DNA from: Sergeia podlipaevii
Taxonomy: Eukaryota; Euglenozoa; Kinetoplastea; Trypanosomatida; Trypanosomatidae
Length of the DNA stretch: 38,715 bases
Assembly: GCA_030849805.1 (NCBI GenBank)
Contig: JASANZ010002045.1
Coordinates: 1 to 38,715 of the forward strand
Direction: 5' to 3'
In this document: positions 6,995-17,100 of the stretch, in pieces
How the letters are laid out: every line of letters begins with the position of its first letter
Position numbering within the stretch: the stretch's first letter is position 1
Notes under the pieces: model-generated
Databases searched by the model: none
Seen by the model: only the letters and a program-made list of their open reading frames with translations
What the model was told of the DNA's origin: nothing
Program-made: the position numbers and the translations under genes

Positions 6995-9343
6995 ATGGCA
7001 TCCTCATCGTTAACCCTCTCTACAGAGGTTCAGCAACGCGTCAGGCGTGGCGCTGCATCCCTTCGCATCTCCCCTAATGAGTTTATAACTCAGCTGCTGA
7101 GGCTTTATTACAGCTCATTTATGGGTCTTCCGCGCGATATCGTCGTGTACATTATCTCATTTCTAGACTACAGCACCATCTCCTCGGTGGTGTCGCTTGT
7201 GTGCAAGACATGGCAAGAACACGTCGTAAATGAACCTGGAAAACTCTTTACTCGTCTCCGGCAGATGCATGGCATCCACTTGTTGGATCCAGTGCGAGGA
7301 ATATCGTACTACCCGAGAGCCCTCAAAAGGGTCGTGCTCGGCACCGGTGGAGAGGGCACAGGAACCTCGGAAGCTTCGCATGGCTTTGGTGCCCTCGGCC
7401 AGAGAGCTTCTAGCTTCCTTACTGTGGATATCCGCACGCAGGACACCCGCACGCTGCCCTGGAGCGCTATCAAGCTCTCGATTCAGCGTGCCATCATGAA
7501 GGAGAAAATTGAGCATGGATACATACGGAATCCTTCTCTGCAGAGACTGGCTCCGACTCCAACGTTGACACAGTCTGCCGTGGCCACCTTTGACCGGCAC
7601 ATTTACGTTGCAGGTGGTGCGTGCTTTGAGGGTATCGTTATGAACAGTGTCTACAAGTATAATCCGCAGACCAAGAGGTGGCTGGTGCTTCCCTCGCTGT
7701 GTGAAGCGCGCGCCTGTGCAGCGGCATGTGTGTGTGACGGAGTGCTCTACGTCATGGGAGGCTACAGTCAGCAAGGAGAAGTGCTGGACACGTACGAGTG
7801 TCTGGATCTTAGAAGTGGGATGTGGATACGGCGTAGTAGTGGAGAGGAAGAGGCGGCTTCTGCAACACGTAAAGGGACGTCGCAGAGTCACGCTACACCA
7901 CGGGGTGGGGAAGGGGACTCCCCACTCAATGTAGAGCTTTCTCTTTCTTCCTCGCCCCTGGTCTCCCCCTCAGGTAAGACGAGCACGAGACTACATGCTA
8001 TGCCTCAGCCCGTCTGTGGAGCGGCTGTAGTGCCGCACAGGGATGTAGTTGTGCTCATAGGTGGATATCAACGCCGTGTAGGCCCCGAGGAAGTTGCCTT
8101 CCAGCAGCCAGGTAGCACCACTGCAACACCAATGAGACTTGGCAGAGGAGCCGCTGCGGGGACGGAAGAGGCTCCTGAAAGCGCCTCATATTTTCATCTT
8201 CTCCCGCCACCAACCCCTACTCGCTCTGACGACCCTGGTGCAGAGTCGTGGGTGTGGCTACTGCAGCCGAGAACACGGCGCTGGTGGACCAGTGGTCCTC
8301 CACTGCCCTCCCCACGTGCTTTTGGTGCTGCCGTGGTGCTTGGGCTGCCGAGTGTTGGAGAGTGTCTCTGTTATTTTGGCGGGTGCTCGCGTGTTGGGGC
8401 ACCACAGACCGCCATGCTGTACATACCACTCGCTGCGCTTTATCAACTGAATGAGAGTGAGGCGGCGGAAGGAAGCAGGCAGGCACTAACAAAGGCAACC
8501 CAAACGGATGAAACACTCGAGGAGGAGGAGGAGGAGGACGGGGCCCACGAAGGCGCAGAGACAGGAGAGAGGTCTTTTCTGTGGGCAATGAGCAGCGATT
8601 CACTGACGACGCGGTGTTCATTGCTTCCTCAGCAGGCGTATTCTGGCGGTGCTCATACTTCTTTTCTTGGAGATAGGAGCTCATCTACTCATGAAAAAGA
8701 CACTTTGCAAGAGGGGGTGGAAGACGATGAGGAAGATCGTATGATGCGGCGATACTTCAAGGACCCGGTGATGTTACCATGGCAGCGGTACTCATGGGTA
8801 CCTTTGGGGGGTGCCTTCACATCCGTTGCGGTGCTAGGTGCGCCACGCTCGCGCACGGTGGTGGTGAGCAGCTCCTACCCAGCTCCCTTCATAGGCCTCT
8901 GCAAAGTGAATCATCTCGTCGCACCCAGTGCCTTCTCGCTGTCGCTCTCGCCTGTAGAGCAGCGGTTAGGAGTCACTCAAGGAGACACCGCTCCGCCTCC
9001 AGTCCCACCAACACCGTCAGACACTGCCGCACGTAGGACCTCACCACCCCCTCAGTTGGATCCTGCGCTTCAAGCCGAGGCAGCCACAGAAGCGCTGCAG
9101 GAGCGCGAGCGCAGCCACCACCAGCGGGTAGAGATACGGCAGCTGATGCGAGCAGCTGCATCCGCAGCGTCCAAACGCGAGCCACTTAACCCGAGGACTG
9201 CAGGAGAGGAGAATACATGGATTTTGGCGGCGGCTTCTGATGTTCGCGCTGCTGGCTCTGGCGAGCCCGTCTCTGCGGTGGCTGGTGCAGTGACATGGTC
9301 CGTGCAAGCACTCAATGCAAAGACAATCGTTGGTATTGAGTGA
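6995..9343 (+). CDS. F-box and kelch-repeat protein
   Basis: This 782-residue protein is a likely substrate receptor of an SCF-type ubiquitin ligase. The F-box motif starts at about residue 43 (GLPRDIVVYIISFLDY, then VCKTW near 68-72). The central part has kelch-type blades with the GG pair and spaced Tyr/Trp: IYVAGG and LYVMGGY in adjacent repeats near 204-270, then VVLIGGY near 355 and CYFGG near 460, each followed by a W or Y in the next strand. Acidic and Ser/Pro-rich insertions separate the later blades, and the C-terminal 150 residues are Ala/Arg-rich and helical-looking. The frame stays open upstream only by a TTG start and through spacer sequence; 6995 is the first ATG after the acceptor. 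The substrate is unknown. Seeing both an F-box and a propeller makes the call fairly firm. Confidence 0.85.
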   Translation: MASSSLTLSTEVQQRVRRGAASLRISPNEFITQLLRLYYSSFMGLPRDIVVYIISFLDYSTISSVVSLVCKTWQEHVVNEPGKLFTRLRQMHGIHLLDPVRGISYYPRALKRVVLGTGGEGTGTSEASHGFGALGQRASSFLTVDIRTQDTRTLPWSAIKLSIQRAIMKEKIEHGYIRNPSLQRLAPTPTLTQSAVATFDRHIYVAGGACFEGIVMNSVYKYNPQTKRWLVLPSLCEARACAAACVCDGVLYVMGGYSQQGEVLDTYECLDLRSGMWIRRSSGEEEAASATRKGTSQSHATPRGGEGDSPLNVELSLSSSPLVSPSGKTSTRLHAMPQPVCGAAVVPHRDVVVLIGGYQRRVGPEEVAFQQPGSTTATPMRLGRGAAAGTEEAPESASYFHLLPPPTPTRSDDPGAESWVWLLQPRTRRWWTSGPPLPSPRAFGAAVVLGLPSVGECLCYFGGCSRVGAPQTAMLYIPLAALYQLNESEAAEGSRQALTKATQTDETLEEEEEEDGAHEGAETGERSFLWAMSSDSLTTRCSLLPQQAYSGGAHTSFLGDRSSSTHEKDTLQEGVEDDEEDRMMRRYFKDPVMLPWQRYSWVPLGGAFTSVAVLGAPRSRTVVVSSSYPAPFIGLCKVNHLVAPSAFSLSLSPVEQRLGVTQGDTAPPPVPPTPSDTAARRTSPPPQLDPALQAEAATEALQERERSHHQRVEIRQLMRAAASAASKREPLNPRTAGEENTWILAAASDVRAAGSGEPVSAVAGAVTWSVQALNAKTIVGIE

Positions 9344-9682
9344 GTAGAGTCTATATCCTCTCTTCTTCTTCTTTTTTTTCTTTTACATTTTGCTTTTTTT
9401 AAATCTTTTTTTTTTCTTTTTCTTGCGTGCGTTTTTAAACTCCTCACTCATAAAGGTGCGTGCGAACGCGGGTGTGGTAGCTGCGTGCACGGGGAAAAAT
9501 GACTCTTGTGAGTCCAGCCAGTTTCTATATGCGTGTACTACTATTGCTAGTATGATGCTTCTCTTTTTGTTCCTTTGCTTTTTTTTTTTTTGGCCAAGTA
9601 TTTTTGATTTGCAGCAAGTGCGCTTACTGGCGACCATACGATATCACCTAGTAGCCCGTAGAAATCACCATATTTATCCAAC
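9344..9682. other. Spacer F-box/kelch - LC1
   Basis: Contains T/C-rich tracts at about 9359-9421 and 9558-9591. Frames on both strands here are translations of these tracts. No gene seen. Confidence 0.6.
9559..9598 (+). promoter_or_regulatory. Pyrimidine tract and acceptor for LC1
   Basis: The T-rich tract ends in 12 or so T's and is followed by AG at 9597-9598. No ATG lies between this AG and 9683, giving a leader of about 85 bases. Confidence 0.55.
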
Positions 9683-10315
9683 ATGTCTGGAGCAACCAGT
9701 ATCAAGGAGGCTATCGCACGCTTTGAGGAGGGAGAGTTCCGCCGTCGCGCGGAGAGCGTTCCTGAGGCTGAGCGCGAGAGCCTTCCCCGCGTCGTCGCCG
9801 CCGAGGAGGAGAAGGTGCTTCTCATCGGCATGCTGCCTCCCATTGTGAAGATGGACAAGGAGATTGCGACACTCAAGGAGTGTGCGCACCTTGGCCTGAG
9901 CACCAACGCTATTGAAAAGATCGGCCCTGGTCTCAAAGAGCTGAAGAAGCTGAAGATTCTCTCCCTTGGTCGCAACAGCATTCGCAAGATTGAGCAGCTG
10001 GATATTCCTCATCTCGAGCAGCTGTGGATTTCGTACAACAAAATTGACAAGCTGACGGGTCTTGATAAGCTCAAGAATCTGAAGGTGCTATACATGAGCA
10101 ACAACCTCATCAACAGCTGGACCGAGATTGATCGACTGGCAAATCAGTGCCCAGAGTTGGTGGATGTGCTCTTTGTCAATAACCCCATCTGCAATAGTGC
10201 ACCAAGCAACCAGGAGTACCGTTATATGATGTTGCAGCGTCTGCCGAAGCTCACCCGCCTTGATGGCGTTCCTGTGGACCCAGAAGAGAAGGAGGAGTCT
10301 GACCGCCGCCGCTAA
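9683..10315 (+). CDS. DNAL1: Axonemal outer-arm dynein light chain 1 (LC1, leucine-rich repeat)
   Basis: LC1 is a leucine-rich-repeat light chain that binds the motor region of an outer-arm dynein heavy chain in the flagellum and regulates beat. The 210-residue length matches the family (about 190-200). The N-terminus has the conserved SIKEAIARFEE segment. It is followed by the LC1-specific LPPIVKMDKEIATL motif, then LRRs with the consensus seen as LGLSTNAIEKI (about 71-81), LSLGRNSIRKIEQL (about 94-107), LWISYNKIDKLTGL (about 113-126) and VLYMSNNLINSW (about 133-144). An LRR cap with FVNNPICN and RLPKLTRLDGVPV closes the protein, with a charged tail. It is required for normal flagellar motility in T. 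brucei, so the same role is expected here. No oddities are seen. Confidence 0.96.
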   Translation: MSGATSIKEAIARFEEGEFRRRAESVPEAERESLPRVVAAEEEKVLLIGMLPPIVKMDKEIATLKECAHLGLSTNAIEKIGPGLKELKKLKILSLGRNSIRKIEQLDIPHLEQLWISYNKIDKLTGLDKLKNLKVLYMSNNLINSWTEIDRLANQCPELVDVLFVNNPICNSAPSNQEYRYMMLQRLPKLTRLDGVPVDPEEKEESDRRR

Positions 10316-11262
10316 GCAAATTGTGGTTAATGTGCAAGGGGAGATAAAAGTAGATAGAGAAGTGAAGGCATGGCATGCCGAGAGAGTTCTCTTTGAAAGC
10401 ATCCATTGAGAATGGGAATTGATAAAAGTGGGGGTGCTCCTACTGTTGCTGATGATGTTGTTGCTGATTAGTGGTGCACCAAGACGACGCACCCAGGTGT
10501 GGGTACATAGAAATATATGAAGCGTGTCCTCTACATCCACCGCACTCAAAGTACCACTGCTACTCCTTTGTCGTGCTCTCATGGAAGAGTGATATTAAGA
10601 TCAGAGGGAACATGAACGGTCAGAACTCTTTTCTTTCTTTCTTCTGTCATTTCCTTCTCTGCGCACGCGATGAAGAAAGGTAGGGAAAGAAAAAAATCTG
10701 GTAAGAGAACCAGATGTAGTGTGTATGTGGGGGCTAAAGGATATGTTTTGAGGGGTTCATTGCCTCTCATTGTTGTTGTTGATGATCTGTACGCTGTATT
10801 TTATTTTATTATTTCCGCTTGTTTGTTTGGTGATGATGATATTTTACGGCCGTACGTTATGTAAATGAATTGTGCAATGTGTTGTGTTTTTTTTGTTTGT
10901 TTGTTTCTTTATACAGACCTCGCATGTTAAAAAAAAAAAGAAAGAGAAAGTCATCTCATCATAACGGCTTCTGAAGCACTTTGCGGTCCACACAAACGAG
11001 GGAAGGGACTTAATAAGTTAGAGAAATCTGTCTTACCCCGTGAGTGAAAAATGTAGAATTGCTTTCTAGTAGCGAATGCACTTGTACATCTTTAGAACAT
11101 CGTTTAACTTGCGTACCTCTATTCAATGTTGCTTTCAATACACGTCGCTACTTTCTGTTTTTTTTCTTTTTCTTTCAATAGAAGGGTGAATACCTTTTGT
11201 CTGTGTATACTTGCAGCAAAAAAAAGAACAAAAAAAAACGATAGTGTTCCGCTGCAAGCACA
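10316..11262. other. Spacer LC1 - DCTN4-like gene (longest, 947 bases)
   Basis: Contains a second good tract-plus-AG (tract about 10884-10910, AG 10915-10916) well upstream of the acceptor assigned to the next gene. The AG is followed by a 16-codon ATG frame (10924-10974). GTT/GAT-rich sequence lies at 10770-10850. No long credible frame and no RNA gene recognised. Confidence 0.55.
11151..11181 (+). promoter_or_regulatory. Pyrimidine tract and acceptor for the DCTN4-like gene
   Basis: The T/C tract at 11151-11176 is followed by AG at 11180-11181. The next ATG is the gene start at 11263, leaving a leader of about 80 bases. Confidence 0.55.
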
Positions 11263-13641
11263 ATGCATGACTCCTCTAATATTGAAGTTCATCTTAGTGA
11301 CGTGGACTTCACATCGCGCTGTGTCTACCAAGATGCATATGTGCTACCACTCCTTCAAGCATTGACTCTCTCAAGCAGTGTTAGCCCACTTGTGGAGAGC
11401 GGCAACAGCGCAGTCGAGTTGCCATCCGCTGTGCTTGTCTCTCCGTGGCTGCTCTCACCCTCTACCTCTTCGTTGACTTCTTCCTATGTGTTTGAATACG
11501 TGACTTTAGGCTGGAGATGTCCTGGGTGCGGCATTGTGGAGCCTGAGCGGCTTCAGTGGCAAGCGCCGCCAGTGCCAGCTTCAAACCAGCGCAGGCAACA
11601 TCAGCAGTGCGCACGACACATGAGTGAGCGGAGAGCTACAAAGGAAGCAATTAGACGTCGAGCTCTAGCTGTTGCACCGCGGTGCACCACGTGTGTTATG
11701 TGCCCAAGGTGCTCAGGGCTGGGCGAGGCGGCACACACGGGTGAACTTGGCGCAGTCGGTTCACTCGGAGTACTGCACACACAGCTGACACATGACAGCA
11801 TGGAGTACTATGTTGTGTGTCCCTGCTGTGGCTGGCACAGCTGCCGCTCCTTCTCAGCCATGCCGAAGCTTACAGATTATCTGCATCGAATGTTGCCTAC
11901 GCGTGCGGAAGCCCTGCGAGGGTGGCGACAGGCACAGCATGAAATGCAGTCCCGAGTGCGTCTCTTCATGGACGACAACTTTGGCGAGGAGGGCAGTGTT
12001 CGCGGTCTAGGCGCCAAGTACACCATCACCAGTAGCAGTCGGAGTGGACATGCCAAAGCACCAGGAAGAGACAGCAAAAATGCTGGTGCTTATGGAAATC
12101 AACAAAGCAAGGCGTCGGAGACGGTATCACAGGGTGCGTGGAGACTCTTTACAGAGCTGCAGTGCGCCGAGGGAGAAGCTACAGGTCACCCCACTAGAAG
12201 TGCTGCAGCGGGCAGCAGCGTAGTGAGTGCCCTTCAGTATTGTCTTGATGAGCAGCAGGAGAGCGAACTGCGAGCGATGATGGCGGAGACGATGGGGGAG
12301 GGAGCGGCGACGTCATCGTCCACCTCGCTAGTCCTGGAGAAGCTGCGTACCATTGTGATAGCTCAACGTGAGCAGACGCGTAGGGTGGCAGCAGGAAAGG
12401 TAGTCCATGCGGAAGGAGATGGCGGTTATGATGAAGGAGAGCGCAGTGAAAGGGCCGCGGGTGCTCCGGATGAAGCCGAGGGTACGTGGTATGGCCACAC
12501 GCAATGTCTGCAGTCTGGTCTACCCCTTCATCTCACCACTACGCGACCAGTACCGCTCCATCCAAGTGCCAGTGGTGCCCCGCACAACACATTTTCGTCA
12601 TCAAGAGCAGCCTCTGGCGTGTCTGCCACACCTTCTCCCTCACGGACGACGGGTGCGGTGGCGATGAGTGCGCAGCAGGCCATGGTGCAGGCCATGATAA
12701 ACGATGATAGGAACGCTGCGTTTCTCTCCACTCTTTATCTGTATTGCATTCGAAATGTGTTGAAGGAGGCGATATCAGTGCTTGTCTGCCGCCCACGTGG
12801 TAACCGTGAGGACTGTACTCGTAAGGCGGCAAGCTGCGTGGGAGAAAACGTGATGGTCGATCGAGATGATGGAGATGCAGACGTGGCGAGTGTGATGGCG
12901 TTCTGGGCAGCCAGAAACGAGAAGAAAGCCAATAAAGAAGAAGAAGAAAAGGAATTTGGCGCAGAGGACAAGGAAGACGACGATGGTGCTCAGCAGAAGA
13001 GAAGGGGACCTTCTTTTGTTACTCGTCCGGTGTCGGCCGCGAGGTGCATTCCTTTTCTTCGGCACATCCACAGGCCTTCATCACCATGTTATAAGGACGG
13101 CGTCGGCCCTGCAGCAGCAACAACAACAGCGGCGGGCCTGGTGGGCAAACAGCAGCGTTACACGTTTTGTTGGATCAACCTAGGTCTGCACGACATGGTG
13201 ATACGCAATGTGCGGGTTGGGATGCAGGTCGGCGGTGGCAGCACTCCCGTTACGCTTGAGTGCCCCCTGCTGCAGACTCTTCAAGACAGTGGCCGGCTGA
13301 TTTGTCTGAAGCCACGCTGCTGCGCCGCTGAGGCGGAAGCCGCGGGGCTAGCGGGTGAACTTGCAGCCTCCCCAGCTGCGCTCACCCCTCTTATTGCCAA
13401 GCAGTGCTCAGTGTCTGTGAAGGAGATATATTTTGATCTTGTGTGGGATAGCATTGGGGGTGCCGAGGGCACCGGCCACGACGTCAGGATGGTTGGCTTA
13501 GTGGTGGAAGTTTTCACGCATGTTTCTCGCGTTCTTGATAAAAGAGTGAGCACAAAGCAAGAGAGTAGTCACAGTGGCGAAGAAGAGGAACGGCAGCCTA
13601 TATTGCACAGTGTGACTTATGGCACTTGTATCTCCTTTTAA
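11263..13641 (+). CDS. DCTN4: Dynactin subunit p62 (DCTN4)-like protein
   Basis: DCTN4/p62 sits at the pointed-end complex of dynactin, the adaptor for cytoplasmic dynein. The 792-residue product has the family's N-terminal cysteine pattern: WRCPGC (C86, C89), a CxxC-xx-CxxC cluster at C141, C144, C147 and C150, and YYVVCPCCGW (C186, C188, C189), corresponding to YYLACGFCRW in animal p62. A conserved helix-rich stretch with GLGAKY (about 248-253) parallels the KYGLG region. The C-terminus (about 625-760) looks like the beta-rich end of the family (FCWINLGLHDMVIRNVRV). Animal p62 is about 460 residues; the excess is Ser/Ala/Glu-rich insert between about 260 and 600, including an acidic Lys/Glu block near 545-580. 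The order of cysteines and the YY-C-CC-W motif carry the call. Confidence 0.75.
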   Translation: MHDSSNIEVHLSDVDFTSRCVYQDAYVLPLLQALTLSSSVSPLVESGNSAVELPSAVLVSPWLLSPSTSSLTSSYVFEYVTLGWRCPGCGIVEPERLQWQAPPVPASNQRRQHQQCARHMSERRATKEAIRRRALAVAPRCTTCVMCPRCSGLGEAAHTGELGAVGSLGVLHTQLTHDSMEYYVVCPCCGWHSCRSFSAMPKLTDYLHRMLPTRAEALRGWRQAQHEMQSRVRLFMDDNFGEEGSVRGLGAKYTITSSSRSGHAKAPGRDSKNAGAYGNQQSKASETVSQGAWRLFTELQCAEGEATGHPTRSAAAGSSVVSALQYCLDEQQESELRAMMAETMGEGAATSSSTSLVLEKLRTIVIAQREQTRRVAAGKVVHAEGDGGYDEGERSERAAGAPDEAEGTWYGHTQCLQSGLPLHLTTTRPVPLHPSASGAPHNTFSSSRAASGVSATPSPSRTTGAVAMSAQQAMVQAMINDDRNAAFLSTLYLYCIRNVLKEAISVLVCRPRGNREDCTRKAASCVGENVMVDRDDGDADVASVMAFWAARNEKKANKEEEEKEFGAEDKEDDDGAQQKRRGPSFVTRPVSAARCIPFLRHIHRPSSPCYKDGVGPAAATTTAAGLVGKQQRYTFCWINLGLHDMVIRNVRVGMQVGGGSTPVTLECPLLQTLQDSGRLICLKPRCCAAEAEAAGLAGELAASPAALTPLIAKQCSVSVKEIYFDLVWDSIGGAEGTGHDVRMVGLVVEVFTHVSRVLDKRVSTKQESSHSGEEEERQPILHSVTYGTCISF

Positions 13642-13841
13642 TCTGTGAGAGGCGTCACTCGCATGGCTCCTACTCTCTAAAGAGAGACATACAAAAGCAA
13701 AGTTGCAGGAAAGAACACACACGAAGCTATGTGAAGTATGTTAATGATTGAGCATATTGTTATCGCATTACTCTTCTTGAGAATCATGTTTGCCATTTTC
13801 TGATCTTTTAATTTAGCATACTTGCCATTTTCTCTCTCTCT

Positions 13842-13908
13842 CCCCTTCTTCTTGGCTTCTTTTTTCGTTTTAACAAATGGTGTAGCAAACGAAAAAAAAA
13901 AGAAGGGG
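13842..13908 (+). repeat. Imperfect inverted repeat: pyrimidine arm and purine arm
   Basis: TTTTTTCGTTT at 13860-13870 is the exact reverse complement of AAACGAAAAAA at 13887-13897, with a 16-base loop. Outside it CCCCTTCTT (13842-13850) pairs with AAGAAGGGG (13900-13908). In RNA this would be a long stem with an internal bulge in the 3' UTR or spacer. Confidence 0.7.
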
Positions 13909-14047
13909 ATCTTCAGTCACGTAAAGCAGTAATAGGAACCTCTATATTGTATATTTTTTCTTATTGCTATTATTAGTGTTGTTAATACTGTTTGGTCATT
14001 ATAATACTTCATATTTTTGTTGTTGTTGCTTGGCTAATTTTTTTTTT

Positions 14048-14113
14048 GTGTCTAAACAGTTTCTTTCATATCTTCCTCTTTGTTTGTTAATACCTAACTA
14101 TTGTTCTTTTAAG
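14048..14113 (+). promoter_or_regulatory. Two acceptor candidates for the ATRX-like gene
   Basis: AG at 14058-14059 follows a T run. A second pyrimidine tract (14060-14110) is followed by AG at 14112-14113. No ATG precedes 14166 in either case. Confidence 0.5.
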
Positions 14114-14165
14114 ATAAAAAACAACAGAGCAGTACAATCGATTCTCCTCCACTCAGCAAAGCAGA

Positions 14166-17100
14166 ATGTGGTTTGACATCAACTACAATGGAGATGAGAG
14201 TAGTGAGATTGATGATGAGGAGCAGGAAGCGTATGTTGTCACATCAGACTCTGAGAAGGAAGACCGCGAGCTGACAGTGGATGACGTACTGTTCAACTTT
14301 GTGCCTTCGAAGCGAACTGCGCGATCTAATGTTAGCAGTCCCACCGCGTCCACAGCGACGGTGGCATCACCAGTTAGCGCTTTTTCCGTCGGAGAGGACT
14401 CAGTGAAATGCGTTGGCAACGGTATGTCGGCCAACAGGGAGGACGTGGAAGGACCAGGGATCGATGACGCTACTGCTGCCGTGGGTAAGGAAGTTGTGTC
14501 ACCAGCTATGCTGGCTGGCGGATCTGCTACCGCGATGCCAAGTCTAAGAGCAGCACCGATTCCAAAAACCCTTGCGGAGCTCCGGCGCATGGGTTCAATA
14601 GAGGTGCGCGGCCACCTGGAGCGCTTTTTTTCTCGCAAGGAAGCTTGGGAGAAGAGCTTCAGGCAGGTGGAGGAGCAGTTTGCCGCCTCCACAGCAGCTG
14701 ATATTACTGCTGCTAACAGAAGGACGAATGCAAATGGTACAATGCCCTCTATTGATGCAGTCACGCTGGACAGATACGCACGATTGGTGAACATCAGTAA
14801 CTGCGATGCAAGCTCTGCAGAGGACCGCAAGTGGGATGTGTTGCTTCCCGCTGCCCTAGTGTCTACCTCTAGCGGTGCTACTGCTGTCAGTTCTGAGGCG
14901 CCACACCGCAAGCAGCACACTCTTCGTAGTCATCAAATCAACGGCATACGGTTCTTGTGGAGTATCCTGAGCGAAGGACCAGTAGGAGAGGTGCCCGCAG
15001 TGGGGTGCATACTGGCACACACCATGGGTCTCGGTAAGACTGCGCAGGTGGTTATCTTTATTCATTTATTTATGGCCACTTTTCACTCACCTGCTCATGC
15101 ACGACAGCTTGGTACTTTGGACCAGCAGCCTCGCTCTCCACTCTCCTTGCAACAGCGGCAACAACAGAGGCAAGACGAAGAAAAAGTATCCCCGCAGCAG
15201 CGCGTGCTGGTGGTAGTGCCCAAGTCCACGCAACCAGGCTGGCTGAAGGAATTCGCCACCTGGTCTCGCTTCTTCCCTGCGGACAAGCGCGTGATCCCTA
15301 TAGTGATTGAGGACGGTATTCGCATGAAGCAGCAGCGGGTGCAAGTGTTTCGCGACTGGCGCAAGAACGGAGGCGTGCTGCTTATTGGCTATGAGGCTCT
15401 TGTGCGACTCATGCAGCAGGTCGAGACGGATAATGCACTTCTGCAGCAGCCGGAGAAAAGTCCCTTTGCGGCCTTGGGTCGTAGCAGCGGCGGTGGTAGT
15501 GGTGGTGAGGCAGCTTTGACAAGCCGGCAGCGCGCAATGTCTTTCAGAAAGGACGAAGGTGTGGAGGCGTACGGAGGCGCGGACGACCCTTTCACTGAGC
15601 TCGTCGTTTGCGATGAAGCGCACCGCCTGAAGTCTTCTCACCTGCAAGTCGTGACCGCCTTACGTGGCCTGCACCCGCTCCGTCGCCTGCTCCTCACCGG
15701 CACACCGCTACAGAACCACCTGCAAGAGTACTGGGCCATGGTAGACTTTGCCATGCACAAATACTTTGACCGGCGTCGCTTCAATGACTTTTTTGTCAAC
15801 CCGATTGAATCCGCGGCTAACCGCAAGGCATCGAGTGCAGAGGTGAACATGGCGCGCAAGAAGACCTTCACCCTCATCAACGAGGTGAAGCACTTTGTGC
15901 AGAGAGTCGACAGCTCGCCCCTTAAGGCGGAGTTGCCTCGACTGCACGAGTACATAGTGGTGGTGCCGCTCTCCTTGCTACAGAGAGAACTGTATCAGCG
16001 CTTTATTAAAATTGTACAGAACGCAGGCAGCGAGCGCTTTCCGTTTCTTCCTGCCGTCTCCTACGCGGGTAAAATTGCTGCTCATCCGCAGCTTCTTTTT
16101 CAAATGAAAAATGGCAAGCGGTTGCTGCAACAGCAGCAGCAGCAGTCAGCAATTTCGCCAGCTCTGGCCAAGCTCCAGAGCGCCAGGGGCAGCGGCAGTA
16201 GCAGGGAAGGGAAGGGGAAAGGGAAAGCATCTGGTGCCGTATTCTTCGATGTGGACGATGAGGACGAAGATGCGGTGTCGCGGGTGTCATTTTCTAGTTT
16301 CTCAGACGCAGTTGAGTATGAAGACCTCTTCGAGCCACCTAAGGGCGGATACACACCCACCCTTGAGGATGGAACAAAGCTCCACGTGGCCATGAGCATC
16401 GTTATTGAGGCCATGCGCAGAGGGGAGAAGACTCTCCTGTTTAGCCTCTCCACCACACTTTTAGACTATTTTGAGCTCCTCATCGCGCACATAAATGTGC
16501 AGAAACGACAGCAGATGGCGCTGCCACGCCAGTTGCGGTTTTGCCGCTTGGATGGCAGCCACAGCTCCGCCCATCGCGCCGCGGTGCTCAGCGAATTTGA
16601 CGAGGACGATGGGCCAGATCTTTTCCTGTTGAGCACCAAGGCGGGCGGTGTTGGCGTGACCATCACCGCCGCCACGCGTGTAGTCCTGGTCGATACCAGC
16701 TTCAACCCTGCAGATGACCAGCAAGCCATCGGTCGCGCCTACCGGTACGGACAGACAAGGCCAGTGTTTGTATATCGGGTGCTGTGCCAACACACGCTCG
16801 AGTACAGTATTTTTCAACAAAAACTCGCCAAGGAGTGGCTATTTAAAACCGTCGTGGAGGAGGCGGCGATGAAGCGCGATAGTCTGCAGGGGATGCACCT
16901 TAGAGAGATCTTCAGTTTGTTGGGTCGCTCAGCGCGCGCACTGCGGAAGTCTTCGGCAGCCAGTGCAGCTCAGCGAAAGGACACTGCTGTCGTGCTCGCT
17001 GAGGACGCCGTTCTTGCCGCCGCAGTTGTGGCATCTGGCGGTGGCGCGATCAATGGCGCTAGCCAGCAGCAGCAGCAGCAGGAGAAGCCCCCGATTGTGT

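Larger units (their letters stand above)
13642..14165. other. Spacer DCTN4-like - ATRX-like gene
   Basis: AT-rich sequence with a mirror-like pyrimidine/purine pair that can fold (13842-13908) and two tract-plus-AG units near 14038-14113. A + strand frame at 13964-14176 is translated T-rich sequence. No gene seen. Confidence 0.6.

Noticed and set aside
7163..7891. Antisense open frame of 242 codons inside the F-box/kelch gene
   Set aside because: It overlaps the F-box and kelch blades, which are clearly coded on the + strand.
14183..14920. Antisense open frame of 245 codons inside the ATRX-like gene
   Set aside because: Ser/Ala-rich shadow of the low-complexity N-terminus; no splice signal or motif supports it.
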